Source: Monocercomonoides exilis
Lineage: Eukaryota; Preaxostyla; Oxymonadida; Polymastigidae
DNA length: 64,000 nucleotides
Direction of reading: 5' to 3'
Assembly (NCBI GenBank): GCA_001643675.2
Contig: LSRY02000038.1
Location: forward strand, 64,501 to 128,500
Position 1 is the first letter of the stretch. Each line of letters begins with the position of its first letter. The position numbers and the translations under genes were made by a program. This document shows positions 35,276-47,600 of the stretch, piece by piece. The notes beneath the pieces were generated by a model. The model did not search any database and was not told the DNA's origin. It worked only from the letters and a program-made list of their open reading frames with translations.

Positions 35276-36786
35276 TCACCCTCTCTTCCTATTCCTTCCG
35301 CTTCGACTATGTTTGTGAAAATATGCCTTTTTTATGTGAAGCAGAAGCAATAGCTTCTGTGTCCACTTCTCCAAAACCTCATGTATTATTTCATCTTTCT
35401 GCTTTTGTTCTTTATATTTCTTTAAAATAAGCTTCATGTCTCCATCAACTTTCTCTTCTTCCTCCTCTTCATCTTCCTTCTCCAAATCAATGGAACCACA
35501 CTCTCTCCCTGACTCCTCATTCATCCCTAATTCATTCATTGACATTTTCACCTGTTCCTCATCTTTTCCCACTCCATCTGAACTTCCATATGAAGTTATA
35601 CCCAAAGATCCATCTGCTGAGTCTTCTTCTGCTCTTGAAATCTCCTGTTGAATGTCATCTCTTTGCGAAGTTCTGCAAACTTCTGGTTTTAAAGAATGCT
35701 GCTTGTCTGAATCCGCCTCAGCCTCTGCCTTCACAAACCTCAGCCGACACAGCCCAAGCGCCTCCACAACCAACAGTACCATTGCACTTTCCAACTTCCC
35801 CTGCTTCTCTTTGATTCTCTCCACAAAGTATCTGTGCGCTGTCGAATACCCGTTTTTCTCCTCGTTCCCATCACCTCCCTCTATCCCTCTATCTTTGCCT
35901 CCATCTTCTTCTCCCATTTCTTCTCCCTCTTTGTCTCCCTCTTTGCATCCCCTTTCTCCTTCCTCTTCCTCTTCTCGCTCCTCCACTTCCGCTGGCGCAA
36001 TTGCTGCTGGAGACAGAACCACATCCTCCATCCTCAGCCCCACCACGTACAGCTACTTCTCCACAATCTTCCCCACTTCACACGCTGCAACCCCTTGCCC
36101 CATCACTTAGTCGTCCTGCTTCACCATCACACGCCTCGACTGCGGCGATCGCAACACCAGCCGCGCTATCGCCGACGGCAGCAGCGACGGGTCAAACAGG
36201 TCGTATATCGATGGGAATGCATTCGCATCTGCCGCTGCAAAGATCCGCTTGCTCTTCTTTTTCTTTCTCCACCAATTCAGCAAGCAACGGAAGCTGCACC
36301 ACCAGCGGAAGCGAAAGCATCGCCGAAAGCGCCACATCGTATGCACACGTAACACACCCATATAACACAGCCAGCCGCACCACAACATATCCACACAGCG
36401 TCTGCAACGCACGTGGCATGTGCAGTGCATGCACCGCAGCCGCCTCTCGATGTAGTCCATCGCTGCTACAGATGTGTATGAAGCAGCCACCGCAGAAGCA
36501 TCCGAAAGGTCAATCGCAGGAGCTAATGATGAAGATGAAGATGAAGATGGCTGATCATCCCCCACCGCCTTCTTCTCTTTGCTTCTCCGCCTCCGGAATG
36601 GGAAAGTTGATAAAGAATACCAAAGACGCTGAGCAAAGAGACAACTGCCAAGCTGCCCCTGCCACAAGAAGCTTTTTCAGATACTCCACAGCTTCTGCCG
36701 ATAACTCTGCACGTGACAAAGCACAACAACATACTGATCACGAAAGCAAATCAACCGCGAAAGATCGCCACCATCAAGCGATATAA
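35276..36786 (-). pseudogene. GC-richer disrupted gene, product unrecognised
   Basis: A composition island on the minus strand. From the 5' side it reads ELSAEAVEYLKKLLVAGAAW, then (other frame) PAIDLSDASAVAASYTSV, then TLCGYVVVRLAVLYG and LSLPLVVQLPLLAELVE (hydrophobic), FPSIYDLFDPSLLPSAIARL, and a long acidic Ser/Glu tail ending at 35276. Frame changes near 36560 and 36245 and in-frame TAA (near 36110) and TAG (near 36056) interrupt it. Some frame changes could be introns, but the GC-rich sequence offers no clear donors. The plus strand is also open in places because of composition. I cannot name the family. Confidence 0.4.
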
Positions 36787-37992
36787 GGCAATAGGTTATT
36801 ATCATTTTATTTGTTGATCATGCATTGAAGGTCAGAGTGGAAGAAGAAGAAGAAAAATAAGATGATGATGATGATGATGATGAAATTGAATGCAAATCCT
36901 TCAAATGATTATCATCGATGCATACAGAATTAGCAACAGCTGCGACTGCAAGTTGTTTCTTTTCAGCAGATTTAACAGCTTCAAAAGTTGAATGATATGA
37001 GGGGCAGATAATGGATCGAATATAAAGATACCACTAATGAAACACATTGACAGAATCAAATGAATTTTGAGTGAAATGGAGGGCGTTTTCTCTGATGATT
37101 GTGAGGCTTTTACGGGGAAAATGGAGGATTGAAAAGTCCATTGATTTGAATTTGAATTCACATTTATTATCCATTGTGACAAGATATGGCAACAAAGCCC
37201 TGCGAAGAGATTCTGATTGACTGAATGAAGATTGCGTTTGTGCAAAAGGATTTCTCGGACAATGAATCAAAACTCCCTTCAGGTCTCTTTATTCTTTGAA
37301 AACAGTAGCTGAATTCACTGATTCATAATTTCTTGTATTTTTGCTAATTGAAAATAATGTTATTTACTCGCTTTCATCCAGATTCAGGTCATGAGCACAG
37401 CTGACTTTGATGCCTTTTCAATCCAATCATCACGCAATTGAATCCAAACTGCTATTATGCGTTCAAAGTGCTTAATAAACAATTGAGAAAAAAGATCATA
37501 GAAGTTATTGTTGTTATTCGTCAAGCTGTTGAACCATGTATTTTTTGATGTTGGTGATGGACTTAACAAATTTTCCTTGTTGACTCATTTTGCAATGAAA
37601 CATGTTTTCCATGTCCTCCTGCCGTTTGTGTGCATTTTGCTTTGAATCATCAATTCTTTTTGATTTTTTGCTTTTTCAGTTCTTTCTTCTTCAACAATCC
37701 TGAAAGTCGCCTCAAATGAAAACAGAAAATAGAAAAATAAGACAAATAACAGAATCATTCATGCATACGCACATTAACATTCTCTGCCTTTTTTAATTTA
37801 ATTCACTTTGTTATAAAAAAATAAAAATTCTTCTCTCATCAAGAAGATTATTTGCCTGTTTTGCTTTTTCTCATCACCAAAACTCCTTTTTAGTATTTGA
37901 TGTTTCCTAGATAACAAAATTGGAAAAAATCCAATTCATGGAATAAAATGTCTCAAAATCCGAAATCCATTGAAGAATCATTATTTTCGATG
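36787..37992. other. Intergenic, possible dispersed repeat
   Basis: No gene. GAAGATTGCGTTTGTGCAAA (near 37227) and what follows resembles 56557-56605, suggesting a dispersed repeat. A GAAGAAGAA/GATGATGAT microsatellite lies at 36841-36880. Confidence 0.4.
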
Positions 37993-38105
37993 GTTTGATC
38001 AAACAGAAACAAAACAATTTGTATTTCTGACCTTTTCCATCCGAGATCATTTGCATCGGTGAATATTCCTTTTTCCACACTTATTTTTTTAAAGTCAGGC
38101 AATTG
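37993..38105 (+). promoter_or_regulatory. Conserved upstream block, type A (copy 4)
   Basis: Starts GTTTGATCAAACAGAAACAA and ends CAGGCAATTG; matches the blocks upstream of copies 3 and 6. It ends 118 bp before the copy 4 ATG. Promoter function is inferred from the conservation and spacing only. Confidence 0.55.
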
Positions 38106-38222
38106 TTTTTGTGGTTGCAACCTTTTCGTTTTGCAAGATAATAAAACATGTTTAACATTATCGATTGTTCATTTTGTACAAATGTTTGCTCATAAATATT
38201 ACGTTTTTTTGCTATTAACAGA

Positions 38223-39664
38223 ATGACGTTGTGCATTGATGATAAGCATATCGACGAGATTCGAAATATTCCCACAAGAGAAAAGTTTTTAAGTTTGTTC
38301 AATTTTTCAATTTTTTTTTAAATATTCAACACTTAGCTTTCTCTTCATTCTGAAGAGTTGCTTGACGATCTCGAAAATTGCAATGAAGATGCGCAGAAGC
38401 AGAAAATAGTTGAAATGAATGAAATAATTGATGAAATGAATGAAGAATTATTTAAATCCGTTTTCTCAAAAGAGATGTTTGATAAAATAGACGAAATGAT
38501 TGAAGAAAAGAAATTGACTTTAGAAAATGCTGTTTTGTTGCTGAAACACATTGGATATTTAAAAGGACTGATTAAGATGTGGAGTAACAATTTTGAAGAT
38601 TCAAAACTTATCAAAAGAATTGAAAAGATGATTGCTGAAGAAGAGAAGAAGAAAGAATTGAAAAATGAAAAGCTTCTTGTTGACATTTGCGAATGCTATA
38701 TTTCTCTAAGATCTGGTTTCCCACCCGAATTACTATCAATTTGTGTGCCTTGTCTTCTGAAAGTTGCGTTGAAGAAAGAGGAAAGCGAGGAGACTCAAAA
38801 AGAAACGGAAATGGCTTTGTTGGCTTTGAATCGCATTAGTGCGTATCGCGTATGAGTGTTTATGTTTTTCTTTTTATCTTATTAATTTTTATCATTTTTT
38901 ATCAATAGGATGTTGAACAAGAACTGTATTTGAATGAAATCAGAGAGATCTTCAAATATCATCAAGAGCATCATAATCTGACACGACTTTCCTATCAGTC
39001 TGTTTGGGAGTTTTTATTTTGCAGATTGTTCTATGATGGAGACTTGGAAGATATTATTTTGAATGAACTTCATTTAGTGAGGGAAGCAACAAGAGAGTTA
39101 GAAGAATTGTCTAAATGTATCGACTGGAAGAAAAATGAAGATAAAATGAAGGAAATGAAAGACGAAAGTGTTTTAGGGAGATGGATCTCAACACTGAATA
39201 TTTATTTTAGAGAGTGCCAAATACGAAAAAAAGAACATGTTGTTCTCATTGGGTGCATTGTTCAGATGCTTCGAGCAGCAAAGGATAATCACAGAGAAAT
39301 TTGTGAAAAATGCATTGAATTACTTATAACTGTATCGTATAACACTACTGTGGAGATTGAGGATTTGTTGAAAAGTGGAGCTGTCGATGCTTTTTTGGGA
39401 GAAATCATCCGATTTGATTTGATAAAATCACCAGTTGATGATTATTTGCAATTTTTCGAAAATGTTTGTGAGAGGTTGAAGAATGTGAATAAAAAAGAAA
39501 ACGAAGAAACAAAAAGAAAAGAAACAAAAAGAAAGGTGTTTGACAGATTGGAAGAAGAAGGATATGAAGATTGCATCATCTTATTCATCTGTTGCATTGT
39601 TGAAGAAGAATATAGAAACATTTTTTTTGTTCAAAGAATTGAAGATTATTTTGTTCATTGCTGA
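38223..39664 (+). CDS. Paralogous family copy 4, intact, three exons
   Basis: The ATG at 38223 starts MTLCIDDKHIDEIRN. Exons 38223-38292, 38356-38849 and 38909-39664 (stop TGA) join in phase to 439 residues. Intron 1 is 38293-38355 (63 bp, donor GTTTGTTC, acceptor TCTGAAG, phase 1). Intron 2 is 38850-38908 (59 bp, donor GTATGAG, acceptor ATCAATAG, phase 0). Family motifs are MIEEKK, KHIGY, LCECYISL-like (ICECYISL), SICVPCLLK, NEIREIFKYHQEHHN and EEEGYEDCI. Closest in this window to copy 6, with which exons 2 and 3 have identical lengths (494 and 756 nt). Helical, soluble-looking, function unknown. Confidence 0.8.
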
Positions 39665-40374
39665 TTCACTTTTATTTTTTATTCACCACATTTATCTTTT
39701 GGTGTTTCGTTTTCTCTCTTTTTTTCTTATGAATGAACATGCTGCATTCTTATCGATGAAGAAATTTTGCTCTATTTTTGAATATATTTTATGTGTGCAT
39801 TTAATGCAAAATGTGGGATTTGGCTGAAGATTTCTAGCTTATTTCATCTTTTTTCATCTGTTTTGAATGATCTGCACCAAAAATATAAAAGCCAATTCGA
39901 AAGAGTCTCTTTCCTATCCTTTGATTTTGATGCCGACTTGTTCATTGAAAAATAGATGGGCGACGGCTGAAATTTATTGAAGTTTATCACTTCAAGCATA
40001 TCTCTCCATCAGAAGCAGCTCCTTCTCAGACTCTGCGAAGTTTCAGTTCTTTGATATTATGAGAATTCTTTAAGAACAGAGAGCGAAAAAGAAGAGTCAT
40101 CAGGCATGTTTGATGAAAAAGCGAAACAGGCCACGGAAATAATGAAACAAAATGAAAATTCCCTTTTTGTGAAAAAAATTGTTGTGAAAGCGATGAAACA
40201 AGCAATTTTATTGAGAAAATAATGGACAGTTTTGATGCATTATTATTAAAATAATTGTTGGAGTGTTTCGTAAAAATAAATATTCAAAACGTATATGATT
40301 TTAATTATGAAATGATTCAAAAAATAAATCGATTAAAAAATCTTGAGTTACAAGCAGAAATACATCACATTTCT
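39665..40374. other. Intergenic, nothing recognised
   Basis: 3' flank of copy 4; AT-rich. Short plus-strand open stretch to about 39827 is a hydrophobic compositional frame. Confidence 0.45.
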
Positions 40375-40575
40375 TCAAACATTTACAAAATATTCAGAAA
40401 TATCCAATGATATTTCATAAAAATCAAGTTTTTTGTTCAGAAAATCAAGAATTTCATGAAAGCTTGTGATGATATCTTCGTATCCTTCTTCCTCCATTTT
40501 TTCAAACATCTTCATTTTCATCATCGATCTTTTCGCTTCTTCTATTTCATCCTTCTCTTCATCCTTCTCTTCATC
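40375..40575 (-). pseudogene. Paralogous family copy 7, 3'-end fragment
   Basis: Minus strand. Only the C-terminal ~65 residues of the family are present: FEKMEEEGYEDIITSFHE, then LDISEYFVNV and the conserved TGA (40375-40377). Upstream the acidic linker expands into a 12-bp tandem repeat (TCTTCATCCTTC units, about 40548-40600) and then ATC and TTC microsatellites. Beyond these the family sequence does not resume. The copy was apparently truncated at the repeat tract. Confidence 0.7.
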
Positions 40576-40635
40576 CTTCTCTTCATCCTTCTCTTCATCG
40601 TCATTTCTTTCAACCTTTTCTTCTGATTCTTCCCT

Positions 40636-40674
<39 letters not shown>

Positions 40675-40720
40675 TTCTTCTTCTTCTTCTTCTTCTTCTT
40701 CTTCTTCTTCTTCTTCTTCT
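40636..40720. repeat. (ATC)n then (TTC)n microsatellite
   Basis: About 13 ATC followed by about 15 TTC triplets on the plus strand. It lies at the truncation edge of family copy 7. Confidence 0.9.
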
Positions 40721-40860
40721 TTTTCTGTTTTATCCTCGCCTTATTATCTCTTCTTTCCTTTCATTTCTCCTCAACCTTCACACAACAGAAATCGATCTCC
40801 TGTCATCATTTCTCAACACTCCCAAATGCATCCAAATATCCAATAATGCATCGAAGAGAA

Positions 40861-42388
40861 TCATCCACTTTCAGTTTTATCAATCACTACCCGTTGTTAT
40901 CTTCTTCATTTACATTTTCAATTTACACCCTTTCTGATTTTCTTTCAGAAAGTTCGCATGAACAAAGAGCAGATACAAATCCCTTCTGAAAGGAATAATC
41001 CAACAAGTGCAATGAAAATTCACCCACATTCAAGAAAAAATGAATTCAATTCTTATTTGATGAAATTCTTAACTTCTTCAAATATCATCAACTCAAAAGT
41101 CCCGTTGGCTTTTCTGCTCAATCTCCTCGAAGTTGCCAGAAGAGACGAATCTTGTCCAAAAAGCATCTTTCGCTCCGATTTGGAAATTACACCACCTTCG
41201 TGAAAAGTATTCAATAATCCATCCACTTTTCCTTCACAGAGCAATCCATGAGAACGATCATTTATCTTCAACTTTTTCTAAGTGAAGAAACCTTTGATCT
41301 TTTTTCACCACCACTTCCACTATTTTTTTGTGAGTCCTTTACTGAAAATCCTGTTCAATATCATCGACTTTCAAAGGATGTGTGAATTGACCAACAAAAA
41401 TGAAACTTCTCTTAAACTTACAGAAAAGAGGAAAGAAGATGATGAATTCAAGGCGCAATAACCAATTTAACAGTGGATGAACAACAGAGTGAGAATGATC
41501 AACATCTGTGAATGTTACTAACTGAAAACAGAATCAAAAGAATTTCCTTAGAAATGAAAACAAGAAATATCTGCTCAAGACGTCGCCCTGCCTCCATTTC
41601 CATTTTTCACTTCTTCCACCAACACTTCAATGTGGCCAAACGAAACAACTCAAATAACACGAATCAATTCCGAAGTGAAAGTTATTGAAATCCTGAGATT
41701 GTTGAATACGAAGAGAGAAATCGTAATTATTCCTTATTTTTTGATGTTTTGCATTGCGCAGATAAAAACAAACTTCGAACGATAATCACCTTTTTTTGTC
41801 AAATCAACAGACACTTCAAAGAAGAAAATACAACGTTTTTTGACACTTGTATTGTTTGATTTTCATTTGTCATATGATGAAAAAAAGAACATTCAGTTAG
41901 TTTTTTTCCATTATTTTAATCAGTCAAATTCCTGTGCTTTCACAAAGTTAAAGAAGAAAATATTTTTGTTTAAAAATAAGAGAAATTCATATTCTTTTCC
42001 TCAATAGTTTTTTTGTCACTCAAAAGATTGATAGTCTTCAGATGATTTAACAGAAAATATAATATAACAAAAATTCTAAGTTCAATTCGTTGTTGTCATT
42101 TCGGAGCTCCACGACAAGAAAATGACACTTTCCATTTTGCATATCACATTCATTTTTCTTTCATCTATTTCATGTCAGAAAATACACTTATCTCAAATAA
42201 TTAACTGATCAGAACTTCCATAACAACAAAGGTTCAGTATTTAAAGCGTTATTTTTCTTCGTAATATCCAACCAAATAATGTCAATAAAAGATAGAACGG
42301 TGTGAATACATTTTATCTATAGCTATTTTAAATATTCATTAGTCTCAAACTTCTTTACTCCAAAGGTTTGCGAATTAGATAAAATGAA
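40861..42388. other. Intergenic, nothing recognised
   Basis: About 1.5 kb with short open stretches and no recognisable protein. Confidence 0.45.
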
Positions 42389-42480
42389 AAATATTGCTGT
42401 TTTCTGAATGCTATGTTTTCAAAAATGTAGGCAGCTGGCACCACAAAAAAGTTCAATAGCTTGCATTCATTTTTGTATTT
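42389..42480 (+). promoter_or_regulatory. Conserved upstream block, type B (copy 5)
   Basis: Matches the region upstream of copy 2 (8033-8130, minus strand), with the shared core GGCAGCTGGCACCACAAAAA. It is unrelated to the type A block of copies 3, 4 and 6. Confidence 0.5.
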
Positions 42481-42524
42481 TTATTCTTGTTGATTGTTAT
42501 TTTTTCATTTTTTCTTTTTTGAAG

Positions 42525-43813
42525 AATTATTTTCTGAGTTTGAACGCTACACCGAAATTGAACAGAAGCAGAAAATCCAAGAAATGAATGAAACACTTGA
42601 TGCAATGAGCGATAAAGAATTTGAATCAGTTTTCATAGAAGAACTTTTCAACAAAATACACAAAATGATTGAAGAAAAGAAATTGTCTTCTGGAAATATA
42701 ACCGTGTTGCCGAAGCATATGGGATATTGGAAAACTATTAAAAACGAGAATGTTGATGAATTTAATCGTTCATTGCTTTTCGAAAGATTTGAGGAGATGA
42801 TTGCTGAAGAAGAGAAGAAAAATGAAGAAAAGAATGAAAAGCTCTTGATTGATCTTTGTGAATGTTATTTGCTGCTCTCTAATGGTCATATTTTAACAAA
42901 TATTGTTTCAATAATTGTGCCTTGCCTTTTGAAAGCTGCATTGAACAGGGAGGAAAATGAGGAGAAACAAAAGGAAGTGGAAATGACTTTGATGGCTTTG
43001 AGTTGCATACGAGCAGAATGTGTATGATCATTTCTGTTTCATTTTTGATATCATTGTTTTATTTTATGTTTTTTTATAAGTTTGTAGAACAGAAATTGTA
43101 TCTGAATGGGATGCGGGAGATAATCCAATATCATCAGGAGCATCACTATTTGACACGGCTTGCCTATTATTCTGTTTGGGAATTTCTACTTCACAAATTA
43201 AGCTTTGAAAGAAGCTTGAAAGATATTGTTGCAAATGAGCTGCATTTTGCGAGAGAAGCAAAAAGAGAACTGGAAGAGCTGACGAGATATGTTGATTGGA
43301 AGAAAAATGGAGAGGAAAAGAAGAAAAGAAAAGGAAGAAGTTATCTTTTTAAAGAAATGGATCAAAGTGTTGAATCCTTATTTATTGACATGCAAAATAT
43401 GGAATGAAGAATTAGTTGGACTTATGAGCTGTATTGTGAACGTATTTGGAGCAGCGAAAGAGAATTACAGAGAAATAAGCGAAAAATGCATTGAATCAAT
43501 AAAAAATTTAGCGTTTAACAAGACAGTGAAAGTTGAGGATTTGTTGAAGAGCAGAGCCGTTGATTTGGCCTTGAAGATAATAGTCCAATTTGGCACAGTT
43601 GAAAAAATTATTAAGTGCTCTGTGGTTTTTTTCTGGCATATTTGCGTAAAATTGAAGGGCATGAACATGAAGGAAAACGATGAAGCCAAACGAAAAGAGA
43701 TGAAAAGAATGATGTTTGAAAAAACGGAAGAAGAAGGATATGAGGACTGTATTGTTGTGCTGAGTCAGTGCATGGCGAATGTTACGTTACAGAGTCAGTA
43801 TTATTTTATTTAA
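42525..43813 (+). pseudogene. Paralogous family copy 5, frameshifted
   Basis: Exon 42525-43021 follows an acceptor (TTTTTTGAAG) and carries MIEEKK, LCECYLLL and PCLLKAALN. Intron 43022-43080 (59 bp, donor GTATGAT, acceptor TTATAAG) is at the family position. The last exon begins FVEQKLYLNGMREII at 43081, then loses frame within an A/G run at about 43310-43345, and continues in another frame to 43813 (YEDCIVVLSQ). The last residues differ from the usual FVHC/FVNV ending and the stop is TAA. No initiating exon with an ATG was found: the ATG in the type B block is followed at once by TAG. A one-base sequence error in the purine run cannot be excluded. Confidence 0.65.
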
Positions 43814-44679
43814 AATTTCGAACAGTATTTTGTGTTTTGTTGATTCATGTGAATTTTTATTGTTCTTTTCCTTTTTTTTTTAAAAAAAAAAATAAAAGTG
43901 ATAGAAGACGAAAAAAATAGTAAGTTGTGTCACACAAGTCTTCCCGAAAAAATGAAAAATGTGATTATGAATATTTGGACATTTGCATATTTCCAAAACG
44001 TCCAGATTCTTTTTCTTGGTTTTTCATTTATTTTTCTTCTCAAAGAAGCAAAAGAACTACATCATAATAAACTGTGTGAAAATCAGCTGTCAGATCAACA
44101 TCATCTTTTTTTGATAATAAATGAATAAATCTCTTTTCGAAGAAAATTGAAATATAAAAAATTTTATGTATGAAATGAATCACTCTTTTTTTCAATCCAA
44201 AGTTTCTAACCTCCTTTTTCATTCAGATATTAATCTCATGTTTGAAAAAAGAATGACACCATTTATTTTTTCATTTTATAATCTCAGTCACATTGTTGCT
44301 CTGATTTTTGACAATCAACAAAAAACCAGAAAAACGGAAAATTGTTTTTGAAAAGATTTTGTTTTTGAACCGAAAAAATAATGTTGAAGAAAAATGATTG
44401 GTACCTCTGTTACAAAATTCTTTAAAATTTAAAAAAAGAAAAACATCTCATGTCTATTACACATTTTTGTTTGCAAATTTTTTTTATTTTATCAAGCCAT
44501 AACAAATATTTTAATGAAATGTTTTCAACTTAAAAATGCATTTTTTACAAAATGTGAAAGAAATGCATGACAGATATTTGGGAACTGGATAGAAACCGCA
44601 TTTTATTCATTGCTCATCAGGTTTTGTAACTTGATAATTCTCGACATGATTGGTGTTTGCAATCAAGTCAATTGAATCA
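43814..44679. other. Intergenic, nothing recognised
   Basis: AT-rich spacer between family copy 5 and the GRP170-like gene; short open stretches only. Confidence 0.45.
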
Positions 44680-47600
44680 ATGAGAGATGTTTTTCATCGC
44701 AGATTTCTGTTTTTAATAGCATGCATTGCACTCACATGTGCAGAGCAAGAGCATGTGTTTGGAATTGATTTTGGAACAGAAAGTGTGGTTGTTGCGGAGA
44801 AAGATGATAAATTACCTCCAATGATTGTTGAAGACGAATTCGGTCAAAGGCAGCGACCGTGCATTATTTACCTTGATGAAAACTTGCAATCTCCCGAAAA
44901 GAAACGGAAAAAAATGGTGTTTTATTTTTTGAAAGATGATTATTTTTCTTTTCATTGTTTATTCATTTTGATTTGTTTTGTTGCTTTATTTTGCGTATCT
45001 GCACATGCAATGATATTTTTATAGAAAGAACTTTCGAGAATACCGAAGTTGGTTACAGAGCGGAAATGTTGCAAAAGAGAAGTGCTTTCAGTTGTTGAAG
45101 GGATGGCAAATTTGCTTTCCAATCAATTGGACGTGCACAGCCCCACATTTCACGCAAAATGGTCAGGAGGCGCAATCGCAGTTCCAGATTATTTTACACA
45201 GAGCGATCTGATGGTCGTTGACGATGTGTTTTCTGTTTTGGGATTGGGCAATCAGACGCAATTTGTCAGAACGAATGAAGCAGCTTCTGCTTGGTATGCG
45301 TCGGAGTCTCATCGGACAATGCGCCAGATGCGCCCGTCGCAGCGAGGCAGCAGCACGAAGAGGGTGCTGTTTGTGGATGTGGGCGACTCGCACACGACGT
45401 TTTCTCTTGTGGCGTTTTCGATGGGCTGCGGGCAGCCTTCGGCGGGAGTGCAGGCGGAGGGGAGGGAGGGGAGGGAGGGGAGGGTGTGTGCGCGGGTGCT
45501 GCTGAGCAGGGCGACAGGCATTCTCAGCGGAAGCTCGCACACACACACCATTTGGGGGCAGCTGCTGTCGCAGTACCACTCGCTGGCTGCCGCGGCGCGA
45601 GGGCTGAAGAAGACAGAACAGCAAAGAAATTGTGGAGATTGTGTGGCCGACGCCGACTTCTCTTTCTCTCCGGCTGAGCAACAAAAAGAATGTTTATCGC
45701 ATCCACACAGCTGCTTCAGTGCTGATTTGGATGCACTTTGCAGAAGAAAAGAGGGAAAAGGAAAGGGAAAGAGATGGAAGGAAGAGGAGGAAGTGAATAA
45801 AGGGTCTTATTGGTCTGTGTGTGAAGAGCTGCTGCAGTCGAAAGGGCTGCTTGCTGCTCTTCGCGAGGCAGCGGTGTGGCACAAGAAGACGCTGGCGATG
45901 CTTCCAGACGCGGCGGCGGCAGCTGTTTTTGAGTCGCCTTTGGGAGAGCTGCCGGATGGGGTGCTGGTCACATCGATGGGCACTTTGAAGGAAGAGGAGA
46001 GGGAAAGGAAGAGGAAGGAGAGGTTTGTGGAGTGGGGGGAGGGGGTGGTGGAGGAGATGAAGAGGATATTGGCGGAGGAGAAGGAGAAAGAGGAAATAAA
46101 AGAGGAAGAGGAAGAGGAAGAAGAAGTTGATGTGGAAGTGATTGGAGGTGGGATTCGTTTTCCTCTGGTGAAGGAGCTTGTGAATGAGGTGTTTGCGAAT
46201 GAAAGACACAAAATGAGACATTCATCATCATCATCTTCTTCTTCTTCTTCTTCTTCTTCTTCTCCATTCAGCACACATCTTTCTTATCATCTCAATGCAG
46301 ACGAGTCAGTTGCCCTGGGCGCGGCAGTGATAGCAGCCGGAAAGCAGATGAAAACAAAGGCAGAATCGGAATTTTTCGGCGGCGCCGGAAAAACTCGTGC
46401 GGATTGTGGGGCGTTTCACCCTTTTGAAATTGCTGGCGCCGGCAGCAGCGGCGGAATTATCCGAATGTGCCCAACTGTGGGCGAGACAATCAGGGCGACT
46501 ATTTTGGTGTGTACGGGCACGCAGGACGATCCGAAGGTTGTGTGCTCGTTTGAAGAGGCAGTTGCAGAGGAGACACAGCCGCTCAGCCAAATTGTGCAGC
46601 TGAATGTGCCTCTCACTTCTTTCTGTGCAGGCAGAGCCCCTCCGTTTGCCGGCTCTTCGCATCCCTTAAGAACATTTGCTGCTCCTCACAGAACTCGCCC
46701 TTCTTCCTCCCATCCTTCTCTTCCCCTATCTTATTCGCTCTCTCCTTCGCCTCTGCCCGGCAGAAGGCAGAGAGAAGCAGCCGGCGAAGAGGACGAGGGC
46801 GCCCTCAGAGTGACACTCGCTCTCCACTCGGCTGGCTGGATAAGCAAAGTGTATGCCATCCCTCTTTCAGCTGCCGTTTTGCCGGCAGAAAATGGAAAGG
46901 GTGTGTTTCTGACTGCCAAATTAGGATTCAACAGCCACAGAATTATGGAGCTGTTTGAGGCAGCTGTTTCGGTTGGTGTTTCGAAGAGCCAAAAAGAGAA
47001 ACAAGAAAAGTATTTGAAAAGAGGAGGAAAGAAGAACGTGAATGAAGAAGAAGGTGTTTCTGTTGGATTTGGCGAAGGAAATGAAAAAGAAGAAGAAGAA
47101 GAAGGGTGTTTGCGTGGAAAGAAGGTGAGGATGATAAATGTGAATGTTGATAATAATAATAAAATGAATAAAATAAATAAAATAAATAAAATGAATAATA
47201 ATAATAATGTTATTTATGATGTTGTTGATGATGATGATGATGATGATGATAGAGATGAAGAAGATGACATGAATGAAGAGGCAGAAAGAGAGAGAGAGAA
47301 AATTAAAAGACGAATTTCAGAAGTTTTTCCGCAGAACAAACAGAAAAGCAGAAGAAGAAGACATTTTGAGAGAGAAAAGGAGAAGATGAAGATGAAAAAT
47401 CAATTCAATCAGAAGAAAGAGAAGGAGAAAGAGAAGAAAGAGAAAGAGAAGAAAGATAACAAAAATGAAGAAGATTTGTTTGTTTTGTTTGAGCGAGTGA
47501 AATTTGAGCATTTGGAGAGGCCATCAAAAGAAGTGCTGAAAATGCTGAATGCGACGCTGGTTGAGAGAAGGAAGGGAGAAGAAGAAGAAGAAGAAGAAGA

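Noticed and set aside
35436-36786. Plus-strand Ser/Pro-rich frames opposite the disrupted gene at 35.3-36.8 kb
   Set aside because: They mirror Glu/Arg/Ala-rich codons of the minus-strand signal, which has the more protein-like composition.
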